A stretch of 15,929 nt of DNA from Alphaproteobacteria bacterium (GTDB taxonomy: Bacteria > Pseudomonadota > Alphaproteobacteria > UBA9219). Under the pieces are notes generated by a model that was not told the origin of the DNA, did no database searches, and saw only the letters and a program-made list of their open reading frames with translations. Each line of letters starts with the position of its first letter. Within the stretch, counting starts at the first letter, position 1. The translations under genes and the position numbers were made by a program. Location of the stretch: NCBI GenBank assembly GCA_028716765.1, contig JAQUPC010000046.1:1-15929 (forward strand), given 5' to 3'. Below are positions 7,044 to 13,898 of this stretch, one piece after another.

Positions 7044-7844
7044 TCAACTTTTTTTCTCCGCCTTCGCCTCATCCCACAGCCGGTCCATTTCTTCGAGGTT
7101 GCTTTCGGCGGGAGTGCGACCTTGGGCGGCGAGACGGGTTTCGATCGCGCGGAAGCGGCGCTCAAACTTCCGGTTGGTGCTGCGGAGCGCCGTTTCGGGA
7201 TCGATCTTCAGATGACGCGCAAGACAAACGAGCGTGAACAGAACGTCGCCCATTTCATCCTCAAGCATTTCACGGGGAGACGCGTCCTCGACTTCAACTT
7301 TAAGCTCGGCCAATTCCTCGCGTATCTTGTCAAAAAAACTATTTGCATCGGGCCAATCGAAACCAACGCGCGCCACACGCTCGGAAAGTTTAAACGCACG
7401 CGTAGTCGCGGGGAGGGCAGTGGTTACGCCGTCGAGAAGGCTAGGGGCCCTATTCTCAACCTCAGCCTGTTTGGCGCGCTTTTTAGCCTTTCCGGACTCC
7501 CACAAATCCTTGACATCCTTGGCCGTATCGGCCTTTTCCTCACCGAAAACGTGAGGATGGCGCTCAATAAGCTTGTTTGTAAGCCCTGCGGCCACGTCAT
7601 CGAGGTCAAATAGGCCGTCTTCCCTGGCCATCTGGGCGTAAAAAACGATCTGGAGGAGGAGGTCGCCCAGCTCGTCGCGCAGGCCCTCCATATCGCCGTT
7701 TTCGATAGTTTCGATGATCTCATAGGTTTCCTCGATCGTGTCGTGGGCGATGGATTTAAAAGTCTGTTTCCTGTCCCAGGGACATCCATTCGGCCCGCGG
7801 AGCAGAGCCATAATTTCGGTAAGACGGTCGATTGCTTCGGACAT
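7044..7844 (-). CDS. mazG: Nucleoside triphosphate pyrophosphohydrolase MazG
   Basis: The 266-residue protein hydrolyses (d)NTPs to monophosphate and pyrophosphate, a house-cleaning and stress-related activity. Two tandem all-alpha MazG domains are visible. The first has GPNGCPWDRKQTF (17-29), EETYE (38-42) and DELGD (57-61). The second has EELAE (176-180) and EDEMGD (195-200). These acidic residues bind Mg2+. The length matches E. coli MazG (about 263). The ATG has AAGGAG 12 bases upstream, slightly far. It is the last minus-strand gene after the glycosyltransferase (70-bp gap) and converges on the M48-like gene. Confidence 0.95.
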   Translation of the reverse strand: MSEAIDRLTEIMALLRGPNGCPWDRKQTFKSIAHDTIEETYEIIETIENGDMEGLRDELGDLLLQIVFYAQMAREDGLFDLDDVAAGLTNKLIERHPHVFGEEKADTAKDVKDLWESGKAKKRAKQAEVENRAPSLLDGVTTALPATTRAFKLSERVARVGFDWPDANSFFDKIREELAELKVEVEDASPREMLEDEMGDVLFTLVCLARHLKIDPETALRSTNRKFERRFRAIETRLAAQGRTPAESNLEEMDRLWDEAKAEKKS

Positions 7845-7914
7845 AGGGGGCTCACTCTCCTTATTGGAATTGTCGCATAAGGTATATTATGTTAAATGAA
7901 ACACGTATCAGGCA

Positions 7915-9543
7915 TCAGGGCTCATCGGGTTTGTAATCCTTCTGGCCGCGAAGGTCCTCGACGATACTAAGCGGCGCGCCCATCCGCGTGACGCGAATGA
8001 TCTCCTTGCCGGGTCTCATGTTCTGGCATTTCCACCGCGTCGTCGACAGAAAGAACTCAGCCGTCTCGTTGGCTACCACGGGCTGATAATACGGCGGCAA
8101 ATAGATCGTGGCCGCCGACCACGGCCCGCAGATGGCAATCCTGTAAATCTCGCCCGCCGGTACGCCGCCTTCCTTGTTCACATAAGCCTGAAGCTTCTCG
8201 GCCGCTTCCTTGAACGAACTGCCCCAGTAATCGAGTTCATAATGGCCGTAGCCGCCCTTAACGCCGCCTGCCAGCGGATTGATGTAAATATACTCATACG
8301 GATGCAACCGGACCATCGGCACGATCTGTGCCGTCATGACAGCCGCCAAACCGGCTACAAACATAATCACGGTAAGCTGCCTGACGTTGTGCGACCTAAT
8401 TTTGACGAGACCATGAAGGCCATATTTAAGAATCTGCTTGATCGCCAGCGCCGCCAGCACACACAAAAGCGGCAGAATAAAAATGAAATGCCTGACGGCG
8501 TCGTACAGCGCCGGATGTCGCGTCACGGCGAAGAAAACCGGCGCGAAAGCCGTTAAAAGCACCATCATAAAGGCGTAGCGGTTCGCCTTTGACTCCAAAT
8601 CCCGCCATATCAACGGCAACAAGGCAATTCCCGAAAGAGTCAGAAAAAGCTGCGGCAAGGGCAACTGCACGGCGAAATAAAGCGGCACGTAATACCACGG
8701 CAATTCCGTCGACATATAAGTGACGCCGTCCAGAAGCACTTCGACATTTTGCGGAAAATGGCTGAATTGAATGAACGCTTTTATGGGATTGGCGATGGGC
8801 GCTTCCTGCGCCCACGGCCAGCAAAACAACATCACGGCATAGGCGATAACGACGACTGGAACGGCCAAACGTACAAGCCGCAAAAACAAAAACAATAACG
8901 AAGGCTTCTCATTCAACCATATAGAGGCCGCATAAAAAACCAGCGACACCCCCCAATAGCCAAGCAGCATGACGCCGCCTACCCGCACGCCAAGCGTCAA
9001 ACCCAAAACAAGGCCGAGCACGACAATCAGACGTTTTGGAACATCGGGAAACGCCCGCAGACTCTTCGTCATGTAATACAGGGTCCACACCACGCCAACG
9101 GCGAATGGAATGTCCTTCGGGTTGTTGAATATATGGCCGTAGTACATAGGCGTCAGCGCCAGAAGGACGAGCGTGACAAATCCCACCTGCCCGCCGCCGA
9201 TCAACCGCCCCAGCCGCCATGCGCCCCACAACCCCAACAATCCGACCAACGCGTTCAGCAAATGCCGCGTGGCGTAAATGCCGAAGGGCGAATAAGCTTC
9301 GAACAACGCCGCCAGCCCGTCGAACATGCCGCCGTAGAGATAAAGATTGAAAATCTGGTTGTAGCGGTGATCGACGAAGCCGGAATTGTAAAAGTCGTAA
9401 ATCGCCTGGCCGTATTGGCTCTGGATTTCCTCGTCCCAACTAACGCCGTAATGGCGGAACGTCAGAAAAACAATGACCGCCAAAACGGCGATAAACAGCT
9501 GCGAGGCCCTGCGATACGTTTTTTCCCCGATCGCAATCAACAT
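7915..9543 (-). CDS. GT39-type membrane glycosyltransferase
   Basis: This 542-residue, very hydrophobic protein has about ten or more membrane segments, the first at about residues 13-29, then a soluble C-terminal region from about 420. WDEE (36-39) just after the first segment matches the acidic DE motif in the first extracytoplasmic loop of GT39/PMT and ArnT-like transferases, where it is the catalytic site. NNPKDIPF (140-147) is a second family-like loop motif. Such enzymes move a sugar from a polyprenyl-phosphate donor onto lipid A, protein or polysaccharide at the periplasmic face; donor and acceptor are unknown here. Its ATG overlaps the end of the MBL-fold gene by 7 bp, so the two are probably translated from one mRNA. 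The C-terminal region may be an acceptor-binding domain. Confidence 0.75.
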   Translation of the reverse strand: MLIAIGEKTYRRASQLFIAVLAVIVFLTFRHYGVSWDEEIQSQYGQAIYDFYNSGFVDHRYNQIFNLYLYGGMFDGLAALFEAYSPFGIYATRHLLNALVGLLGLWGAWRLGRLIGGGQVGFVTLVLLALTPMYYGHIFNNPKDIPFAVGVVWTLYYMTKSLRAFPDVPKRLIVVLGLVLGLTLGVRVGGVMLLGYWGVSLVFYAASIWLNEKPSLLFLFLRLVRLAVPVVVIAYAVMLFCWPWAQEAPIANPIKAFIQFSHFPQNVEVLLDGVTYMSTELPWYYVPLYFAVQLPLPQLFLTLSGIALLPLIWRDLESKANRYAFMMVLLTAFAPVFFAVTRHPALYDAVRHFIFILPLLCVLAALAIKQILKYGLHGLVKIRSHNVRQLTVIMFVAGLAAVMTAQIVPMVRLHPYEYIYINPLAGGVKGGYGHYELDYWGSSFKEAAEKLQAYVNKEGGVPAGEIYRIAICGPWSAATIYLPPYYQPVVANETAEFFLSTTRWKCQNMRPGKEIIRVTRMGAPLSIVEDLRGQKDYKPDEP

Positions 9544-10301
9544 TCGATCACCAACCCGTCATAGGCCGGCTCAACCCCTTTCGGCAAGCGGGCCGCGAGC
9601 TTGGCGTAATCCATGCTGTGATCCATATGCGTCAAGATCGCGCGCGCGGGCTTGATACGTTCGATCCAGCCCAGGACTTTTTCAAGATCGGCGTGCGAGG
9701 GATGCTGCTTCTCGCGTATGCAACTGACGATCCAGACTTTAACGCCATCCAGGGCCGTGAACACGTCTTCGTCCATTTCGCTTACGTCCGTTGTGTAGGC
9801 AAAATCGTTAACACGGTAGCCGAGCGAATGACCCTTTCCATGCTGTAAAGCAAATGGCGTGATGCGTAGCGACCCGAACGCCAAATCGCCTTCGACGATA
9901 TGCGTCTCCAAAAAAGGCCGGCTGAAGTGATTGCCCTTCGGCTCGAAATCGAAAATGTAGCCGAAACGGCTCCGGAGTTCGGCCATCGTGACGGCGTCGG
10001 CGTAAACGGGCACAGGCCCGTTCGCAAGCCAGTTCATGCTACGCAGATCGTCAATGCCGTGGCAGTGGTCGGCGTGCGCGTGCGTATATAGCACGGCCGT
10101 CAGTCGCTGGAGATCGCAACCGAGCAATTGCTGACGCATATCGGGCGACGTGTCGACGAGCAACGCGACATCCCCCTCTTCCACCAAAATGGACGCGCGC
10201 GAACGCCGGTTACGCGGATCGGACGGATCGCACTCGCCCCATTTATTTCCGATCAGCGGAACACCCGCCGCGCTTCCGCAACCGAGGATGGTGATTTTCA
10301 T
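9537..10301 (-). CDS. MBL-fold metallohydrolase, PhnP-like
   Basis: The 254-residue protein is a complete metallo-beta-lactamase-fold hydrolase. GCGSAAGVP (7-15) near the start is typical of the PhnP/RNase Z-like branch. HAHADH (74-79) supplies zinc ligands, with further histidines in LQHGKGHSLGY, DVSEMDE and LTHMDHSMDY. PhnP cleaves phosphoribosyl 1,2-cyclic phosphate, but no phosphonate genes are near; in Alphaproteobacteria this gene commonly follows tatD, where its role is not settled. Its start shares one base with the stop of the upstream DUF559 gene (TAATG). Its likely ribosome site, AGAGGG, lies in the flanking hairpin repeat, so its translation now depends on inserted DNA. It overlaps the downstream glycosyltransferase by 7 bp. 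Confidence 0.9.
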   Translation of the reverse strand: MKITILGCGSAAGVPLIGNKWGECDPSDPRNRRSRASILVEEGDVALLVDTSPDMRQQLLGCDLQRLTAVLYTHAHADHCHGIDDLRSMNWLANGPVPVYADAVTMAELRSRFGYIFDFEPKGNHFSRPFLETHIVEGDLAFGSLRITPFALQHGKGHSLGYRVNDFAYTTDVSEMDEDVFTALDGVKVWIVSCIREKQHPSHADLEKVLGWIERIKPARAILTHMDHSMDYAKLAARLPKGVEPAYDGLVIEC

Positions 10302-10699
10302 TATTTGCCCTCTCCCGTCTTGCGGGAGAGGGAGGGACCCAAGCGCTCTGCGCTTGGGAGGGTGAGGGTATTTCTGTTACTAAGGTTGCTCAAAATAACT
10401 GCCATAACCCCCTCCGTATTGGCGATGATGTCGTTGTTCCAAAAACGAACGACTCTCCACCCTTCTCTCTCCAGCCGAGCCGTGCGGCAAGCATCGGCCC
10501 AATTTTCGGCATGCTGTCCGCCATCGGCCTCAATGATCAGTTGATGCTCAATGCATGCGAAATCAACGATGAATTTCTCTATGGGATGTTGTCTCCTGAA
10601 TTTATACCCGCTGAATTGACGTCCGCGCAACGCTTTCCATAATAAACGCTCGGCTTCTGTAGCTTTTCGGCGAAGTCCACGTGCTTTTTCAATTGCCAT
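10301..10699 (-). CDS. DUF559 endonuclease-like protein, copy 1
   Basis: The 132-residue protein belongs to DUF559, a small restriction-endonuclease-like family related to Vsr mismatch nicking enzymes. Visible motifs are LRRKATEAERLLWKALR (9-25), GYKFRRQHPI (31-40), FIVDFAC (43-49), LIIEADGGQH (54-63) and VVRFWNNDI (83-91). Asp46, Glu57, Asp59 and His63 are the likely metal or catalytic residues. The ATG begins two bases inside the right repeat, which supplies GGAGG about 10 bases upstream. Residues 111-132, rich in P, S, G and R, are encoded by the left repeat and are probably not part of the fold. The stop overlaps the MBL-fold start (TAATG). It is about 56% identical by eye to copy 2 over ~100 residues, so the copies are old paralogues, not a fresh duplication. 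DNA cleavage is family inference. Confidence 0.88.
   Translation of the reverse strand: MAIEKARGLRRKATEAERLLWKALRGRQFSGYKFRRQHPIEKFIVDFACIEHQLIIEADGGQHAENWADACRTARLEREGWRVVRFWNNDIIANTEGVMAVILSNLSNRNTLTLPSAERLGPSLSRKTGEGK
10308..10369. repeat. Left two-hairpin repeat of unit 1
   Basis: Hairpin 1 pairs CCCTCTCCCG (10308-10317) with CGGGAGAGGG (10323-10332) around 5 bases. Hairpin 2 pairs CCCAAGCGC (10338-10346) with GCGCTTGGG (10350-10358) around TCT. AGGGTGAGGGT (10359-10369) then faces the DUF559 gene. The repeat codes for the last 22 DUF559 residues and, on the minus strand, supplies AGAGGG before the MBL-fold start. Confidence 0.93.
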
Positions 10700-10701
10700 A
10701 G

Positions 10702-10761
10702 ACCCTCACCCTCCCGGCCCTACGGGCCGGGCCCCTCCCTCTCCCGCTTCGCGGGAGAGGG
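10702..10761. repeat. Right two-hairpin repeat of unit 1 (inverted copy)
   Basis: ACCCTCACCCT (10702-10712) faces the DUF559 gene. Hairpin 2 pairs CCCGGCCC (10713-10720) with GGGCCGGG (10724-10731). Hairpin 1 pairs CCCTCTCCCGC (10737-10747) with GCGGGAGAGGG (10751-10761). It is the inverted counterpart of 10308-10369, with the second stem changed in sequence but still fully paired. It encodes the C-terminus and stop codon of tatD. Confidence 0.93.
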
Positions 10762-11542
10762 GATAAACCTTATCGAACAGCCGAAAGAAGTTGGCCGTGG
10801 TTTGGGCGGCGATTTCATCATAGCTCACGTTTTTCACTTCGGCCAGTTTACGCGCCGTGTGCGCGACAAAGGCTGGCTCGCATAGCTTGCCGCGATAAGG
10901 CTCGGGTGCAAGATAGGGCGCGTCGGTTTCCACCAGCAGCCTGTCGAGCGGTATGTCGCGCGCGATCGTGCGCAGGCCTTCCGACTTTCCGAACGTCAGG
11001 ATGCCGGAAAAAGAAATGTAAAATCCGAGTTTCAAAGCCTCTTCCGCCAGTTCGCGTTTCGAACTGAAGCAATGCATAACGCCTTTGAGTTTGCCGCCCC
11101 GCCCCTTTCCTTCTTCCTGCAATAAACGGATCGTATCTTCCTCCGCGTCGCGGCTGTGAACAATGAGCGGAAGGCCGGAGGCTATCGCGGCGCGGATATG
11201 TTCGCGGAAATTCCTGTGCTGTTCCTCGCGCGGCGCGTAATCGTAAAAATAATCGAGTCCCGTTTCGCCTATAGCGACGATTTTTTCGTCGTTCGTTAAT
11301 TTAACCAAATCAGCCGCGGTAACACTTTCTCCTTCCTCGGCGCAGTGATGCGGGTGGACTCCGGCGCTGCAGAAAACATCGTCATAGGACGCCGCCGCTT
11401 CGCGCACTTCGGAAAAGCTTTTCATGGTCGTGTTGGCGGTGAGCAGCCGCACAACGCCCGCTTGCCTTGCGCGCGCCACAATTTCGTCGCGTTGTTTCGC
11501 AAGTGCGGGATAATTCAGGTGGCAATGACTGTCGACAAGCAT
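10706..11542 (-). CDS. tatD: TatD family metal-dependent hydrolase (DNase)
   Basis: The 278-residue protein is a TIM-barrel metallohydrolase; TatD proteins are 3'-5' exonucleases or DNases. Metal ligands are visible: DSHCHL (residues 4-9), GETGLDYFYD near 92-101, IVHSRDA, MHCFS and VETDAPYLAP. The ATG at 11542 gives the normal family start (MLVDSHCHL); a TTG nine bases further up has no better ribosome site. TatD proteins usually end shortly after FFRLF. Here the last 18 residues and the TGA stop are encoded by the hairpin repeat at 10702-10761, so the native end has been replaced. It is followed after 6 bp by the DUF559 gene. It would normally be in an operon with metG, from which it is now separated by two opposite-strand genes. 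Confidence 0.95.
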   Translation of the reverse strand: MLVDSHCHLNYPALAKQRDEIVARARQAGVVRLLTANTTMKSFSEVREAAASYDDVFCSAGVHPHHCAEEGESVTAADLVKLTNDEKIVAIGETGLDYFYDYAPREEQHRNFREHIRAAIASGLPLIVHSRDAEEDTIRLLQEEGKGRGGKLKGVMHCFSSKRELAEEALKLGFYISFSGILTFGKSEGLRTIARDIPLDRLLVETDAPYLAPEPYRGKLCEPAFVAHTARKLAEVKNVSYDEIAAQTTANFFRLFDKVYPLSREAGEGGARPVGPGG

Positions 11543-11560
11543 GTTAACCAAGATTTTTTA

Positions 11561-11588
11561 TTGGCTTTGCAGCATAGCCCTGTATAGT
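11561..11588 (+). promoter_or_regulatory. Predicted promoter of the small unknown gene pair
   Basis: TTGGCT (11561-11566) and TATAGT (11583-11588) are spaced 16 bp apart, with a start expected near 11595, about 25 bases before the first ATG. The -10 overlaps that of a minus-strand promoter for tatD. Confidence 0.45.
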
Positions 11589-11608
11589 CCGCTTAACAAA
11601 TTTCGCAA
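11581..11608 (-). promoter_or_regulatory. Predicted tatD promoter overlapping the plus-strand promoter
   Basis: On the minus strand, TTGCGA (11603-11608) and TATACA (11581-11586) are spaced 16 bp apart. Transcription would start near 11574, giving a leader of about 30 bases for tatD, which needs its own promoter because its usual operon partner metG is cut off. Confidence 0.4.
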
Positions 11609-11619
11609 AGGAGATGATT

Positions 11620-11952
11620 ATGAGGGTTATTGGAATTACCGGGTTTGTTATTTTTGAAGGACCTCTTGACGTTGTGACAGAAGCCGCTGATTGGATGAAA
11701 ATGAGCAACCCCGCTTCGAATTTCAGAAGCATCCTGCCGGAAGTGTTTCCTGGCGATACCGTGCGCTGGGGAATGTTTTTCTGTAAAGGCGAACAAGCTC
11801 TTATAGATGGCAAGAGGCCTACGTTTGATTCGGCTGCGCGTCTTATTACAATAAACGGCGGCAATGAAAGGCAACCTGTGCCATATCGCACGTTACTGAT
11901 GACGCCCGAGCAAGTGCCGAACTACGCCTTTATCGACTGCTCGAGGAGATAG
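11620..11952 (+). CDS. Small protein of unknown function, first of a divergent pair
   Basis: I do not recognise this 110-residue protein. It is soluble, without signal peptide or membrane segment, and has an alternating hydrophobic pattern suggesting a small alpha/beta fold (RVIGITGFVIFEGPLDVVTE at the N-terminus). The ATG at 11620 is chosen over 11614 because AAGGAG lies exactly 6 bases before it. The N-terminal EGP (13-15) and the C-terminal PNYAFI (100-105) have counterparts at matching positions in the next gene (EGP 15-17, RNFEFI 99-104), so the two are probably diverged tandem duplicates. The pair runs against the metG-tatD direction and interrupts that gene order. Cysteines at 55 and 107 are not shared. 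Confidence 0.75.
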   Translation: MRVIGITGFVIFEGPLDVVTEAADWMKMSNPASNFRSILPEVFPGDTVRWGMFFCKGEQALIDGKRPTFDSAARLITINGGNERQPVPYRTLLMTPEQVPNYAFIDCSRR

Positions 11953-11984
11953 AAGCTATCCGGAAAATACTATGGAGACGCAAA

Positions 11985-12314
11985 ATGGCCATTAGGGAAG
12001 AATTTATTGCCGCGGCATATGTCGTCGAGGGACCTTTCGAGGAGGTTAACGACTTTCTGGATCAGCTCGACAGCTTTCAACGCAAGCACGGCAAGGGCAT
12101 TTGCGTTTATACTGATAAGCAAGAGGACGATCCGGCCAAATACCGCCTTGCCATCTATTATCAATCCGGCGGCCGGACGGATGCGAATTTCAGGGAAATT
12201 GCCAATCTCATCGCCAAAAAACCTACGCTGGGCGAAGCAAACGAGCCCGTGCGTTCCGAGGACTTTGTGTCCGCGCCGAGAAATTTCGAGTTCATCAGGC
12301 TGACGCAGGAATAA
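11985..12314 (+). CDS. Small protein of unknown function, second of a divergent pair
   Basis: This 109-residue soluble protein is also unrecognised. GGAG lies 7 bases before the ATG. The hydrophobic segment FIAAAYVVEGPFEEVNDFL (7-25) and the ending PRNFEFIRL (98-106) match the ends of the preceding protein in spacing and character (EGP to N[YF].FI is 88 versus 85 residues). The middle is more charged (KQEDDPAKYRLAIYYQ). It begins 32 bp after the first gene, so they are probably co-transcribed, perhaps as partners. It ends 1 bp from the convergent metG stop, with no terminator between. Confidence 0.75.
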   Translation: MAIREEFIAAAYVVEGPFEEVNDFLDQLDSFQRKHGKGICVYTDKQEDDPAKYRLAIYYQSGGRTDANFREIANLIAKKPTLGEANEPVRSEDFVSAPRNFEFIRLTQE

Positions 12315-12315
12315 C

Positions 12316-13866
12316 TCAGGCCTTCTGAGCATCCTCCACAATCCTCGGGAACAAGCCTTGCGGCGCAGGAAGCGGCGCGCCGGGCTTAAGGGCTTGATCC
12401 GCTGTGAGCGCCGCGAAGTTGCGTTGATCCTCCGGCACAGCGAGTTGATCGAGAAGCTTGTTCATCGAGTCCGGCATGAACGGCTGGATCAGAATGGCAA
12501 GGTGACGAAGCGTCTCCGCCAGCACATAGAGCACCGTGGCCATGCGCGCAGGATCGTTTTTCTTTAAGGCCCACGGCGCTTGCTCGTCGACATAACGGTT
12601 CCCGTCGCCGATAACGGCCCACAGCTTGTCGAGCGCTTTGTGAAAGGCCTGAACGTCCATTTCTCCGCGCACCTGCGGCAATAGTTCCCCTGCCCTGCCG
12701 AGCAGCCATTGATCGGCCTCGGTAAAGGCGCCGGGCCTGGGCACTTGCGCGCCGCAGTTCTTTCCGATCATCGACAATACGCGCTGCGCCAGATTGCCGA
12801 GATCGTTCGCCAATTCGCCGTTGATGCGCCGGATCAAGGCGGCATGGGAAAAATCAATGTCATTGCCGAACGGGACTTCGCGCATAATGAAATAACGAAC
12901 CTGATCGAGCCCATAGGTATTGATCAGGTCAATCGGATTGACGACATTGCCCAACGATTTGGACATTTTCTCGCCTTCGTTCGTCCACCAGCCGTGCGCA
13001 AAAACGCGCTTCGGCACTTCAAGTCCCGCCGCCATCAGAAACGCGGGCCAGTAAATGGCATGAAAACGAAGGATGTCCTTGCCGACAATGTGCAGGTCGG
13101 CGGGCCAGAAACGCTGGAAGCTTTCCGAATGAACGTCCGGGAATCCTATAGCCGTCAGATAATTTGTCAGAGCGTCTAGCCAGACGTACATGACATGCTT
13201 AGGCTCGCCCGGCACCGGCACACCCCAGCTTATCGCCGTGCGCGAAACGGACAGATCGTGCAGACCGGATTTAACAAAGCTTGTCACTTCGTTGCGGCGG
13301 TAATGCGGCAGGATGAAATCCGGGTGCGCGTCGTAAAACGCCAGCAGCCGTTCGCCCCACGCCGAAAGCCGGAAGAAATAGCTTGGCTCCTCGACCCATT
13401 CGCACTCTGCGCCGGATGGCGCAATTTTTTTGCTGTTGGGGCCGTCTTTCAATTCGGTTTCCGTATAATAAGCCTCGTCGCGCACGGCGTACCATCCGGC
13501 ATATTTGCCGAGGTAAATCTCGCCGCGCTCAAGCAGCTCCGTCCACAACGCCTGACACGCTTTAATGTGGCGCTCCTCGGTCGTGCGGATGAAATCGTCG
13601 TTAGAAAGATTCAGCGTCTTCGTGAGATCGCGAAAATTCTGCGAAACCTTGTCGGTAAAGGCCTTCGGCTCCATCCCGGCCGCAGCCGCCGATTTGGCGA
13701 TCTTCTGGCCGTGTTCGTCCGTGCCGGTCAGGAAGAAAACGTCATAGCCGTCGAGGCGCTTGAACCGCGCCAGCACGTCGCACGCCAGAGAAGGATACGC
13801 GCTGCCAAGATGCGGAACGTCGTTGACGTAGTAGATCGGAGTGGTGATGTAATAACGGGGGTTCAT
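12316..13866 (-). CDS. metG: Methionyl-tRNA synthetase
   Basis: The 516-residue class I enzyme charges tRNA-Met. The HIGH motif reads HLGS (19-22, after TTPIYYVNDVP) and KMSKS is at 300-304 in NEGEKMSKSLGN. GTDEHGQK (48-55) and the WLDALTNYL region (229-237) are typical of MetRS. The connective domain has WYAVRDEAYY without cysteine pairs, so this is the form without a zinc knuckle. It ends without the C-terminal EMAP-like tRNA-binding domain, as in the short alphaproteobacterial type. It lies 32 bp after holB and is probably co-transcribed with it. No strong ribosome site precedes the ATG. Confidence 0.96.
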   Translation of the reverse strand: MNPRYYITTPIYYVNDVPHLGSAYPSLACDVLARFKRLDGYDVFFLTGTDEHGQKIAKSAAAAGMEPKAFTDKVSQNFRDLTKTLNLSNDDFIRTTEERHIKACQALWTELLERGEIYLGKYAGWYAVRDEAYYTETELKDGPNSKKIAPSGAECEWVEEPSYFFRLSAWGERLLAFYDAHPDFILPHYRRNEVTSFVKSGLHDLSVSRTAISWGVPVPGEPKHVMYVWLDALTNYLTAIGFPDVHSESFQRFWPADLHIVGKDILRFHAIYWPAFLMAAGLEVPKRVFAHGWWTNEGEKMSKSLGNVVNPIDLINTYGLDQVRYFIMREVPFGNDIDFSHAALIRRINGELANDLGNLAQRVLSMIGKNCGAQVPRPGAFTEADQWLLGRAGELLPQVRGEMDVQAFHKALDKLWAVIGDGNRYVDEQAPWALKKNDPARMATVLYVLAETLRHLAILIQPFMPDSMNKLLDQLAVPEDQRNFAALTADQALKPGAPLPAPQGLFPRIVEDAQKA

Positions 13867-13898
13867 GCAGGCTATTAGAGACTATTTTTTTAGCTTTT

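Larger units (their letters stand above)
10308..10761 (-). mobile_element. Candidate DUF559-repeat unit 1 (about 454 bp)
   Basis: A DUF559 gene is enclosed by inverted copies of a two-hairpin repeat (10308-10369 and 10702-10761). It lies between tatD and the MBL-fold gene of a conserved alphaproteobacterial gene run. No target-site duplication is evident. Mobility is inferred from the structure, the insertion context and the second unit at 14913-15370. Confidence 0.6.

Noticed and set aside
10308..10358. Hairpins of the DUF559 repeats as rho-independent terminators
   Set aside because: The stems are strong but no T tract follows on either strand, and genes in the same direction continue closely downstream.
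13195..13878. Plus-strand open frame of 227 codons opposite metG
   Set aside because: metG is unambiguous on the minus strand and the opposite frame has no conserved motif.
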